Positions 7,154 through 15,854 of a DNA stretch of 27,416 bases are shown piece after piece. The first letter of the stretch is position 1. Every line of letters begins with the position of its first letter. The notes under the pieces were generated by a model, which saw only the letters and a program-made list of their open reading frames with translations, made no database searches and was not told the origin of the DNA. The stretch covers positions 1-27,416 of IMG/VR virus record IMGVR_UViG_3300020424_000022. The stretch is one strand, 5' to 3'. The DNA is from a virus. The translations under genes were made by a program, and so were the position numbers.

Positions 7154-8367
7154 TGGCTGTACTAAACCCAAATACCGTTGTAAATTTTGAAGATCCTTAT
7201 GCACAAAAAATGCGTCGTGGGTTTTTAGAATCTGCTTTTGATTTAGCTTCTCAACCTACACCTATTCCAGTGCAACAAATAGCTGGACTTGATCCATTAG
7301 AGCTACAAGCAAGAGCATTGGCCAGTGGTTTAGGTGGCTTTCAACCTTTTTTACAAACTGGCGCAAACATGGCACAACAGGGATTTAACACTCTAGGCGC
7401 AGGCGCAGGTGCACTCGGCGCAGCAGCAGGATTATTTGCGCCCGGTGCCGCTAGTGCTTTTTACAATCCTTTTGAACAAGACGTGGTGGAACAAACTATT
7501 AGGGACTTAACAGAAAAGTCTGACATAGCTAGTATTGGCGATAGATTTAAAGCAGTGCGTTCTGGAGCATTTGGTGGTTCACGCGGCAGATTAATGGAGT
7601 CCGAAAGAAATAGAGCTCTAGGTAGAGGATTAGCAGAAGCTATTGGAGGTATTAGGTCCAAAGGTTTTGGATTAGCTCAACAAGCAGCACAAACTGCTGG
7701 TCGAGGTTTAGGTGCTATCGGACAACAATTTGGAAACATAGGTAGATTTATGGGTAGCACTGGTCAACAATTTGCTGGTTTAGGAACCACTGGACTACAA
7801 AATTTACAAAGACAAATTCAAATTTTAGGTAGTTTAGGTGGTCTTGGTAGAGGTATTGAACAAGCAAGAAGTGATGCTAGATTTGATGCCGCTGGTAGAG
7901 CTGCGTTAGAACCACGTTCAAGATTATCTGCATTACAAACTGCGCTTAGTTTATTACCTACCACCACAGCTACTACTACCTTTGAAGCACTCGCAGGAGT
8001 TGACCCTCGTGCTCAAGCATTAGAATTTATAAGAAGTGGGGGCATTGGACCCTTTTTAGGTTTAACAGGAGGACCTCAACAATTTGTTCAACAACCTGTT
8101 CAACAACCTACACAAAGTTCGAGTATTGACTTTACTGATCCTGCTTTATCAACTGTTCCACTACTGCCTGAAACGGGTATAGGCTCTTTTAAAGTAGGCC
8201 CAGTTCCGCCTCCACCTCCTTTTCAACCTACAGGTAATTTTGCTCCTACTATCACACCACCTGCTTTTGGTACAAATATTACTGGAAATGCTCTTTCTAC
8301 TACACCGGTTTTTAATCCTAACTCTGGGATAGGCACTCTTCCAAACATAAACTTCACTATACGATGA
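7153..8367 (+). CDS. Internal virion protein (404 aa)
   Basis: A 404-residue Ala/Gly/Gln-rich protein. The start has NPNTVVNFEDPYAQKM. The middle has FYNPFEQDVVEQTIRDLTEKSD followed by SGAFGGSRGRLMESERNRALGRGLAEAI, a pattern I associate with podovirus internal virion proteins. Residues about 75-105 are a Gly/Ala-rich hydrophobic segment (GAGALGAAAGLFAPGAASAF), and residues about 170-235 are long Gln-rich helices. The C-terminal 100 residues are proline-rich and probably disordered (PVQQPTQ, PPPPPFQP). It is coupled to its neighbours (TAATG upstream, ATGA downstream). Probable role: part of the DNA-ejection apparatus packed in the capsid, comparable in place to T7 gp14/gp15. Confidence 0.65.
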   Translation: MAVLNPNTVVNFEDPYAQKMRRGFLESAFDLASQPTPIPVQQIAGLDPLELQARALASGLGGFQPFLQTGANMAQQGFNTLGAGAGALGAAAGLFAPGAASAFYNPFEQDVVEQTIRDLTEKSDIASIGDRFKAVRSGAFGGSRGRLMESERNRALGRGLAEAIGGIRSKGFGLAQQAAQTAGRGLGAIGQQFGNIGRFMGSTGQQFAGLGTTGLQNLQRQIQILGSLGGLGRGIEQARSDARFDAAGRAALEPRSRLSALQTALSLLPTTTATTTFEALAGVDPRAQALEFIRSGGIGPFLGLTGGPQQFVQQPVQQPTQSSSIDFTDPALSTVPLLPETGIGSFKVGPVPPPPPFQPTGNFAPTITPPAFGTNITGNALSTTPVFNPNSGIGTLPNINFTIR

Positions 8368-9737
8368 GCTGGCGTAATAGAAAAATGTTTGACAATTTAC
8401 CACAGGGCATAGTTTCTGGATTAGCTCCTATTCCTCGTTATAAAGAAGGAGGTTTTGTTAACCCCATAGACTATCGAGCGGGCGGCACAGTTGACTATCC
8501 TGTTGGTATGGAAGCGGGGAGCTTAGTACCAGAAGTATTTGAGTCTGGCGATCAACAAATAAATGAAGCTTTAAATAATATGGCTTCTGTTATGACTCCT
8601 TCTACAGCTAACATAACCACGACTAACGTGCCAAGTTCAAAAGAAATTAAAGATCCTTCAGGCATTTCCGAGGAGCCTAAACCCATTGGGATGGTTGAGG
8701 TGATAAATAGCACTGTAGAAGCTATAACACAACAATACAAAGAAGCAGCTAGGTCTTTAGCCCAACAAACAAAACAAAGTATGCAATTAGAAGAAAACTT
8801 TACTGATACTAATTTAGAAAATTTAGAAAAAGATCTTCAACAAAAATTAGATTTATTAGATGAAGAATATAAAAGCAAAATTCAAGAAGCTCTTTATGAA
8901 ATAGATATGCCTTTGAATCCTGAAGAGTTGCGTAAAGTAACTTTATTTGATGAAGCTTTTAAAACAGAAATTGAACAAACTATAGCTGAAAACATGACAC
9001 AACCCGCTGTAGCTTTAACAGAAACTAATATACCTAAATTGGAACATGGAGGTATTCATCCAACTCCTGAAGAAATTTATAGTCAACGTATGCGAGAAAA
9101 ACAAGAAAAAAGAGACTTAGCTAAATCAAGTGCTTTATTGTCGGGTAAAAGTTTAGAAGGAGGTATGTCAGGATTTTTAGATATTTTAGGGCAATCTAAA
9201 GAAGCTGAAAAAGAAGCAATAACTCCTGAAAATAGAATAGATATGTCTACAGTGAGAGCTTCTGAGTATAAACAAAATAGAGCTTTAAATATTTTAAATG
9301 ATGACTCTTTAACAGATGAGCAAAAAGCAGTAATGTTGGATGCTATAGGAGTTAATATGGGCGCTGGAGAATTATCTCCTACTGCTAGTATGCTAAATAT
9401 AAAACAAGTCGAAGCTATTCAAAACAGAGCAAACACACAAATAGCTGCGATTGAAGCAAACCCTAATTTATCTGAGTCAGAAAAACAAAAACAAAAAGAT
9501 TTAATTAGACAAAGAGAGAAATACGAGTTAGACGTATTAGGTGTTGACCTTAGTGGCACTGATGAAGAGTTAAATGCCGCTGCTTATAAACAAGCAATAG
9601 CGATGGCAAAAATAGTAATAAATATACCAGACTCTGAATATTACGGTGACGACCCAATAGAGGTAGCCGCCCTACTATACGCAGGCTTAAGACCAAATCA
9701 ACCTAATCCTTTTACAAATCAACTACCTGGAGATTAG
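8364..9737 (+). CDS. Internal virion protein, coiled-coil (457 aa)
   Basis: A 457-residue protein starting at an ATGA overlap with the previous gene. The first 60 residues are Gly-rich (RYKEGGFVNPIDYRAGGTVDYPVGMEAG), another form of the phage motif seen in the two genes before. Residues about 115-220 form long charged helices (coiled-coil-like) with DTNLENLEKDLQQKLDLLDEEYKS. A second Gly motif (LEHGGIHPTPEEIYSQRMREK) comes at about 226, then more helix. No enzymatic motif and no membrane segment are seen. Its place between the 404- and 1738-residue proteins suggests the internal core. The exact role is unknown. Confidence 0.55.
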   Translation: MSWRNRKMFDNLPQGIVSGLAPIPRYKEGGFVNPIDYRAGGTVDYPVGMEAGSLVPEVFESGDQQINEALNNMASVMTPSTANITTTNVPSSKEIKDPSGISEEPKPIGMVEVINSTVEAITQQYKEAARSLAQQTKQSMQLEENFTDTNLENLEKDLQQKLDLLDEEYKSKIQEALYEIDMPLNPEELRKVTLFDEAFKTEIEQTIAENMTQPAVALTETNIPKLEHGGIHPTPEEIYSQRMREKQEKRDLAKSSALLSGKSLEGGMSGFLDILGQSKEAEKEAITPENRIDMSTVRASEYKQNRALNILNDDSLTDEQKAVMLDAIGVNMGAGELSPTASMLNIKQVEAIQNRANTQIAAIEANPNLSESEKQKQKDLIRQREKYELDVLGVDLSGTDEELNAAAYKQAIAMAKIVINIPDSEYYGDDPIEVAALLYAGLRPNQPNPFTNQLPGD

Positions 9738-9739
9738 AT

Positions 9740-12700
9740 GTGTCTCGAGCGCTACAAAGAAGTCAAGGAAGAATACCTAACAGTAATGTCTTCATAACCG
9801 TATTAGAAGCTGCTGACGAGCAAGAACAACAAGAACTCTTTCAACAAAAAATAAAAGAATTAATTACTCGTTATGGAGCAGTTAATAATATTCCTACCAA
9901 TATAAATTTTGAAATTACCGGCTCAGGTGCTCCTAGTGTTAGTGGCGGCGGTGGTTTTTCTTTAACAGAACCAATAGAGGCAAAAGATAAAAGTTTCGCT
10001 GAAAGATTTACAGACTCTCTTGTAGCGGGAGCTAGAGATTACAGTAGAACAATTAAAAATATAGACGATTTTGGTTATGGCACTGATCAAGAAATAGAAA
10101 GCGCACTTAAAGCTGAACGACAAGCAGAATTAGAAGATGAAATTAAATATGGCAAACGTACTTCTTTTCAAGATTTAATAGACGCTTATAACTCTCCTAA
10201 TAGAGACGATTTAGCTAAAAGTTTTGGTGGCACGCTTATTGATTATGCTGGAGAAAATGTAGCTTACTCACTTCCAGCCATGGGTACAATCGCAGCAGGG
10301 GCTGCCGTCGGATCTTTTTTACCCGGAGTAGGAACTCTTGTCGGAGCAGCGATTGGTGCTACTCTTGTGGCACTGCCTTATTTTTTTGGACAAAATTTAG
10401 AAAGACAAGTTGAAACTTTAGACGAACAAGGTCTTGATTTAACTGATGGCAACATAAACACCACTGGAGCTTTTTTTACGGGGTTAGCACAAGGCGCTAC
10501 TGAATCTATTTTATTTCTACTGTTTGGCGGCATGGGTGGAACTCCTGCAAAAATGGTTGCTGGAGAGTTGCGTAAAAATTTAGCTATTGGTGCAAAAGAA
10601 ATAGCTAAAACCACAGCAATATCGGCTCCTGTAGAAGCGACTACTGAAATAACTCAACAATTATTAGAAAGATTACAAGCAGGTTTACCTATAAGTCCTA
10701 GTGATGAAGCAGCTTTAAGAGAATATATTGAATCAGGAGCTGCGGGTTTTATAACTGGTCCCGCTGTAACTGGCCCATTAGAAACTGTTCGACAAACTTC
10801 TCGTGGAATTACTGCACAACCTTCTCAAGAACAAGTTAAAAATAATTACAATGAAAAAATTCAAGAACTTCAAGAAGAATTAAATAAACATTCAAAAAAT
10901 CAACCCCTTGATCCAAATTCTGCAGAATATGAACAATGGAATAATACTAAAGAAAAAATAGAAGAAGTATTACTTTCTGTACAAACTAGTTTAAAAAGTT
11001 TTGAGGAAGGCACGATTGTAGAAAAAAGAAGACAAGAAAAAGCAGAGAAAGGAGAAGACATAAATAAAGAAAAACAATTTGAATTTGATCTACCTGAAGC
11101 TCCTTATAAATTTGATGATCCTACAATAAAAGAAACCGAAATTAAAAATTCAGTTATGGCTGTGCCAGAAGTTGTTCCTTTTAACAACTTACCTGGAGAT
11201 GCAAAAGTTAGATTGTTTTTTGGTAGAGAAGAAGTTGTAAAAGATGAAACTGGAAAAATTGTTTTTGATGAGAATGGAGAAGCGATTACAGAAATTATTA
11301 ACTTAAAAGATAAAGACGGTTTTAACGTTTACAAAGATTACATGGTTGAAGAGTTTATTGATACACCTGATGGTAAAGTAGACAAAGCAGAACCAAACGA
11401 AAGATTATTCAGCCAAATGCAAATAGAACATGAGGGCAAAACTTATCAACCATTTTGGAAAAAGGGCACTCTTTCTTTTGCTGAAATACAAATGTCTAAA
11501 GAACCTTTGTTTAGAGTGTCTTCTGACAACAAACCTTCTCATAATAAAATTAAACCTTTACTTCTACCCAGTAAACCAAAATTAAGAAAATTAGCTGAAC
11601 GTTTAGGGATTAAATACACCGACAAAACTTTAGATGAACAACAAGAAGCTAGAGCATGGTTGAATCACATAACTGCTAGAGGAGCAAGATTTTTTACTCC
11701 GCAAAGAGGAGTGCCTATTATATCTTGGAGTGAATTAATGCGAAAACGTTGGTTTACTAGAGAGCAACTTGAAAAAGCAAAAGGACTTAGTAAAAGAATA
11801 AACTTAGGAATAAAAACCGCAGAGAAAAATAAAAAAAGTATTTTAAATACTCTTGAACAAAGTGTTGATGGTCTTGGTTTAGGTAAAGAACTTTATGCTT
11901 CTTATTTAAGTAATACACCTTTTGGAAATATAAAAGTAACTCCAAAGTTGTTAAAAGAGTATGGCTTTGATAGAAATACAATAGCAGCCATGATAAAAAT
12001 GCGTCGTCTCATAGATCAAAACTCAAGAGAAATAGAAAGTCTAATAAGAGAATTAGATCCAGAAGCTGAAATTTGGAGTGAAGAACTTAGAGAAACAATT
12101 AGAAATAGATTAGGAGCATACATAACAAAGTCCTACGAAATAAATGTAAATCCAGAATATATTAAAAACGATTTATTTGCTCTAACTTTTAACAGACCCA
12201 ACGGTGCACTTGCAAGTAAAGAACAAAAACGCAAACATCTTTCAGCAAAAAAAATACTTTCAGAAGATTTATTTAAAAAAGGTAGAGTGTCTTCTAAACT
12301 TGAAGCGGATAAAAAAGCAGAAGAGATGTTAAATAATTTATATGATAGACAGTTAAGCGCACAACAACTTACTGAAGCAATGGAAATGGACAGCTCTACT
12401 CGAAAGGCAGATGCTCAAGAAGTAGAAATAGATATTAGTGACGATATTCTTAAAGCCAGACAAGAACTAAAACCTGAAATAGAAGAGTTGCTTGGAATAA
12501 TAAAAGACCCGAACATTAATGACGTCATCACCGCTTTTAAACAAACAGAATTTATTTCAGGTGTTAAATATATAAATGATTTATTTAACATAGCTAATGA
12601 CCCAAACAATAGATTAATCTCTCCAGTTAAAGACGGTAGATTTAATGTAAAGATAACTGGTAACGAAGTTAGTAATCCATTTGTAGGCTACTACACCATT

Positions 12701-14956
12701 CCAGAATTTGCTTCTGCTTTAAACGATGTTTTTAGTGGAGGTGTTTTATCCGACACTACTCTTGCGGATCGAACACCTCTTGGTAGTAATAGAGGAGCTA
12801 AATTTATTTTAGATAAAATATATGCTCCTTATTTTTTAAGAGGTAAAGTATTAATAAACTTTGGTAAAATTGTACTATCTCCTACAACACAAGCTAGAAA
12901 TTTTATCTCTGCAGCGGCTTTTGCCATTGTAAATGGCAATATAAGACTTAATCCTAAAGACAATTACAATAATTTAAAATCGGCTTTTAGAAATGCTGGA
13001 AGTTATTTTAAAGGTATGACTACTAAACAAGCACAAAGAATGATTGGTCTGGGAGTTTTAAACACTTCAGCAAATTTAGGAGATTTAATAAGAGGTTTTG
13101 AACTTGCTTCAACCACCGATACTATTGGCGGTGTCGTAGCTTCTGTTAACAGTCAACAAAAAAATATTTTAAAAAGACTAACTAGAAAAACAATAGACAC
13201 AGCACAGAGAGCTTATCAATTTGGAGACGATTTTTGGAAAGCATATAGTTTTGTAACAGAGCTACAAAAGTTTAAAGATATTTTTGGTTTTGATTCTTTT
13301 AAAGATAGGCATGAAGCTTTAACAAAACAAGTCACTGAAGGATTACAAAAAGGTAAAAATGATTTCGTAGAAATAGATGTAGAACTACAAAAATTAGAAA
13401 ATGATTTAAAACAAATTGAAGAGGTAGTGCTCAAAACTTTAATGCCTAAATATGTGCCTAAATTAAAACAAAGAAAAGGACCGGCTAGATTAGAAGAATT
13501 ATTAGAGGAGTTAGCTGCCTATCGTGTAAGACAAAACGTTCCTAATTATGACTTTGTTGGTTCTTTTACAGATATATTAAGAGGTAGTCCACTTAGTAAC
13601 TTTACTGCCTTTCCAACTGAAATAATAAGAACCAGTATTAATACTTATCAATCAGGGGTTAATGAATTTAAAGCTGGACAAGAGTTAAAAAAATTAGGAA
13701 GAGATCAAGAAAGTGGTGGGCAAGGGTTTGTAAATATCGGAACTAAATTAGCAGGCAGAGGAGCTGCAAGAGTTTTAAGTTTAGGCGGTTATGGTGCATT
13801 AGCAGCAGGCTCAAGTGTCTTTGCTTTATTAATGTTAGGTTATGATCCAGAAGATATACCAGAGGCAGAATTTGGTTTAAGTGAGTTTATGGCCCCTTAT
13901 GCAAAAGACGATAAAAGAATAATTACTGGTATAAATAAGAAAGGCGAAGTTTTTTATAATAACAATAGTTACATTGAAGCTTATGATTTGTTAGCAGAAC
14001 CAGTAAGAATTTTTGTTAGAAATATTTACGAAGAAAAGTACGAGGATGATCCAGAGTATGTTAAAAGAAGTTTGGATGGCATGTTGGAGGCCGTCAATAA
14101 AGTTTTTGGTACAGAAAGTGCTTATTTTCAAAGAAGTATTTTAACTCAAATACTTCTTGACGTTAGTCAAAATCTTAAAGGAGACAGTGTTAAAGCTGGA
14201 ACTCCTAGAGCTATAACAGACGCAGAAGGTATGCAAGCTGCTTTTGATAAAGTCATCTATGCTCTCGAAGAAGCTGCTCCTGGTGTATATAACTATTTTA
14301 AAAATATTGATACTTTAACTGAGGGAGATAAGTATGATAGATACGGTAGAAAAATTCAAAAGACAGATACAGTCAAACAACTTTTTGGTATTAAAACTGG
14401 TGTTATTAACCTTAACGATAACATGGCGGTTTGGGGGATAAATAACTTTTTTGATAAAAGAAAAGACGCAAATTCTGCATACTATATTCCTTCTATAGAG
14501 GGTGGTGAAGAACTTCTAACAGTTTCCGACATAGTTGAAGGTTATAGAAAAGCTAATATAAAATATTATGAAGAAGTTAAAAGATTTAGAAACAAAATTG
14601 AAAGAGCAAATGGTGTTAATCCTTGGGTTACTGATGTAACTATACGTCAAGAAATTGATAGAAGAAAAAAAGGTCTACGTTTTAAAAATGAAGACAAAAA
14701 AAATATATTTGGTAGACCAAATGAAGAAGGTGTAATTCCTTTTAAACCTTTGCCAATGAAAGATTATTACACTGAAGTTAAAAAACAATATTTAGATAGA
14801 TATGAAAGAGACGGGATGACAGAAAAATATCAAGAGCTTATTAGAGTAAATTTTCCTAAAGATGCTTTAAAAGAACAAAAAGAGATATTTGAAACTTTAA
14901 GTTTTCCCGTTTACAATTTTAAAGAACCACCTGAAGGCGAAGAAGTTGGATTTTAA
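9740..14956 (+). CDS. Very large internal virion/DNA-ejection protein (1738 aa)
   Basis: A 1738-residue protein with GTG start two bases after the previous stop. An ATG at 9738 is in another frame and opens only a 19-codon ORF. Two hydrophobic regions lie near the N-terminus (about 177-216, Gly/Ala-rich, and 244-266), and another near 1345-1365 is followed by GYDPEDIPEAEFGLSEFMAPYAKDD. Most of the rest is charged helix. Length, position at the end of the virion gene block and membrane segments fit the largest ejection protein of podoviruses, the T7 gp16 position, which inserts into the host envelope to guide DNA. I see no lytic transglycosylase active-site motif, so a muralytic domain is not supported. 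It ends overlapping the convergent nuclease gene by 4 bases. Confidence 0.62.
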   Translation: MSRALQRSQGRIPNSNVFITVLEAADEQEQQELFQQKIKELITRYGAVNNIPTNINFEITGSGAPSVSGGGGFSLTEPIEAKDKSFAERFTDSLVAGARDYSRTIKNIDDFGYGTDQEIESALKAERQAELEDEIKYGKRTSFQDLIDAYNSPNRDDLAKSFGGTLIDYAGENVAYSLPAMGTIAAGAAVGSFLPGVGTLVGAAIGATLVALPYFFGQNLERQVETLDEQGLDLTDGNINTTGAFFTGLAQGATESILFLLFGGMGGTPAKMVAGELRKNLAIGAKEIAKTTAISAPVEATTEITQQLLERLQAGLPISPSDEAALREYIESGAAGFITGPAVTGPLETVRQTSRGITAQPSQEQVKNNYNEKIQELQEELNKHSKNQPLDPNSAEYEQWNNTKEKIEEVLLSVQTSLKSFEEGTIVEKRRQEKAEKGEDINKEKQFEFDLPEAPYKFDDPTIKETEIKNSVMAVPEVVPFNNLPGDAKVRLFFGREEVVKDETGKIVFDENGEAITEIINLKDKDGFNVYKDYMVEEFIDTPDGKVDKAEPNERLFSQMQIEHEGKTYQPFWKKGTLSFAEIQMSKEPLFRVSSDNKPSHNKIKPLLLPSKPKLRKLAERLGIKYTDKTLDEQQEARAWLNHITARGARFFTPQRGVPIISWSELMRKRWFTREQLEKAKGLSKRINLGIKTAEKNKKSILNTLEQSVDGLGLGKELYASYLSNTPFGNIKVTPKLLKEYGFDRNTIAAMIKMRRLIDQNSREIESLIRELDPEAEIWSEELRETIRNRLGAYITKSYEINVNPEYIKNDLFALTFNRPNGALASKEQKRKHLSAKKILSEDLFKKGRVSSKLEADKKAEEMLNNLYDRQLSAQQLTEAMEMDSSTRKADAQEVEIDISDDILKARQELKPEIEELLGIIKDPNINDVITAFKQTEFISGVKYINDLFNIANDPNNRLISPVKDGRFNVKITGNEVSNPFVGYYTIPEFASALNDVFSGGVLSDTTLADRTPLGSNRGAKFILDKIYAPYFLRGKVLINFGKIVLSPTTQARNFISAAAFAIVNGNIRLNPKDNYNNLKSAFRNAGSYFKGMTTKQAQRMIGLGVLNTSANLGDLIRGFELASTTDTIGGVVASVNSQQKNILKRLTRKTIDTAQRAYQFGDDFWKAYSFVTELQKFKDIFGFDSFKDRHEALTKQVTEGLQKGKNDFVEIDVELQKLENDLKQIEEVVLKTLMPKYVPKLKQRKGPARLEELLEELAAYRVRQNVPNYDFVGSFTDILRGSPLSNFTAFPTEIIRTSINTYQSGVNEFKAGQELKKLGRDQESGGQGFVNIGTKLAGRGAARVLSLGGYGALAAGSSVFALLMLGYDPEDIPEAEFGLSEFMAPYAKDDKRIITGINKKGEVFYNNNSYIEAYDLLAEPVRIFVRNIYEEKYEDDPEYVKRSLDGMLEAVNKVFGTESAYFQRSILTQILLDVSQNLKGDSVKAGTPRAITDAEGMQAAFDKVIYALEEAAPGVYNYFKNIDTLTEGDKYDRYGRKIQKTDTVKQLFGIKTGVINLNDNMAVWGINNFFDKRKDANSAYYIPSIEGGEELLTVSDIVEGYRKANIKYYEEVKRFRNKIERANGVNPWVTDVTIRQEIDRRKKGLRFKNEDKKNIFGRPNEEGVIPFKPLPMKDYYTEVKKQYLDRYERDGMTEKYQELIRVNFPKDALKEQKEIFETLSFPVYNFKEPPEGEEVGF

Positions 14957-15669
14957 ATTTTTTCATTTGGATCAGTAAAAATATTCTCTGCCCAATACTG
15001 ATCTACTTTCTTCAACCAATCTTCACTGACACGTTTAAATTCATCCCCTTGAATTACAAACTCTTGATAATTTAAATCAACCGAGCACATCAAGATTGCT
15101 CCTTTTTGTATGTCGGTGCCATACATTGCATTGTGCGCCAAGGCATAAGCCACTAACTGATAAAAATAATCTTGAATCCACTCACGGCGTTTGGGTTTGT
15201 TGGTTTGTTTAAAGTCCATAATAGCTGGCTGACCTTCAAAGATCCCAATCACATCAGCTTTCCCAGCGTATTTATCTGTATTAAACAGTGATACTTCACA
15301 GCCATAGACTTGACCGATCCTGGGAAAACCTTCATCCATTATTTTACAGGCCATCTTGTACGCCTGTTTTTCATCAGGACTATCTGGACGATAGTCCCAA
15401 AGATTCCCATTGACTATTTGTTTTTCTAATATGTAGTGCATATTAGTACCACGTATAGCCGCTTCTTGTCTTATTCTGTTCGCTTCTTCTTCACCAACTC
15501 GTTCTATCCATTGTTTTATTCCGTCGTTATCTTCTTTTGTCTTTGATAAAATTGAAGTCACCGAGGGCAGTTTATGTCCATGACAATCATAGAAACGTCC
15601 TTCCGGACGGTCCTCACTTGTAAAGTCATTGTACGTATACGGTGACTCGTATTTAATTACGTGCTTCAT
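14953..15669 (-). CDS. PD-(D/E)XK exonuclease (RecB/AddB-like)
   Basis: A 238-residue nuclease. It has RGTNMH (His78), GCEVSL (Glu125), GKADV (Asp139), MDFKQ (Asp152 and Lys154) and QLVAY (Gln171, Tyr175). This is the full H, E, D, DxK, QxxxY order of RecB-type PD-(D/E)XK nucleases. In phages such an enzyme commonly degrades host DNA, or resects double-strand ends for recombination and packaging, like T7 gp6 or lambda Exo. It is last in the - strand replication operon, and its ATG overlaps the small gene before it by 4 bases (ATGA). Its 3' end overlaps the convergent 1738-residue gene with no terminator visible between them. Extra cysteines lie at Cys29, Cys108, Cys124 and Cys195, but they do not form the four-Cys Fe-S pattern of AddB. 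Confidence 0.9.
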   Translation of the reverse strand: MKHVIKYESPYTYNDFTSEDRPEGRFYDCHGHKLPSVTSILSKTKEDNDGIKQWIERVGEEEANRIRQEAAIRGTNMHYILEKQIVNGNLWDYRPDSPDEKQAYKMACKIMDEGFPRIGQVYGCEVSLFNTDKYAGKADVIGIFEGQPAIMDFKQTNKPKRREWIQDYFYQLVAYALAHNAMYGTDIQKGAILMCSVDLNYQEFVIQGDEFKRVSEDWLKKVDQYWAENIFTDPNEKI

Positions 15670-15836
15670 GCTTTCGGCACTTCTTTTAATTTACCTTCTT
15701 TCATCTCTTGAGCGAGACGTTTTACAGCGAAAGCAAATACATTACTCGTAGGTCGTTCTGTCTTCTCACCAATGTCAGCAGCCAGTTCAACTATCTCTTT
15801 ACGTATTGCTACGCTTTTCCATTTTGTAGTATCCAT
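15666..15836 (-). CDS. Small ribbon-helix-helix-like protein (56 aa)
   Basis: A 56-residue ORF with a GAGG ribosome-binding core about seven bases before the ATG. The product begins MDTTKWKSVAIRKEIVELAADIG, continues ERPTSNVFAFAVKRLAQEMKEG and ends KEVPKA. A short strand (WKSVAIR) followed by two helices is the layout of CopG/Arc-type ribbon-helix-helix proteins, which dimerise and bind operators. It lies between the DNA polymerase and the nuclease and overlaps the nuclease start by 4 bases. It is the only transcription-factor-like protein in the window, so it is a candidate regulator of the replication operon. The fold is inferred from pattern only. Confidence 0.6.
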   Translation of the reverse strand: MDTTKWKSVAIRKEIVELAADIGEKTERPTSNVFAFAVKRLAQEMKEGKLKEVPKA

Positions 15837-15854
15837 TTGATCCTCAAATTTTAG

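Noticed and set aside
9738-9797. ATG at 9738 as the start of a gene
   Set aside because: It opens only a 19-codon ORF in another frame. The GTG at 9740 opens the 1738-residue frame.
9740-14956. Lytic transglycosylase or protease domain in the 1738-residue protein
   Set aside because: I could not find a convincing catalytic Glu motif or protease signature by eye, so no enzymatic call is made.
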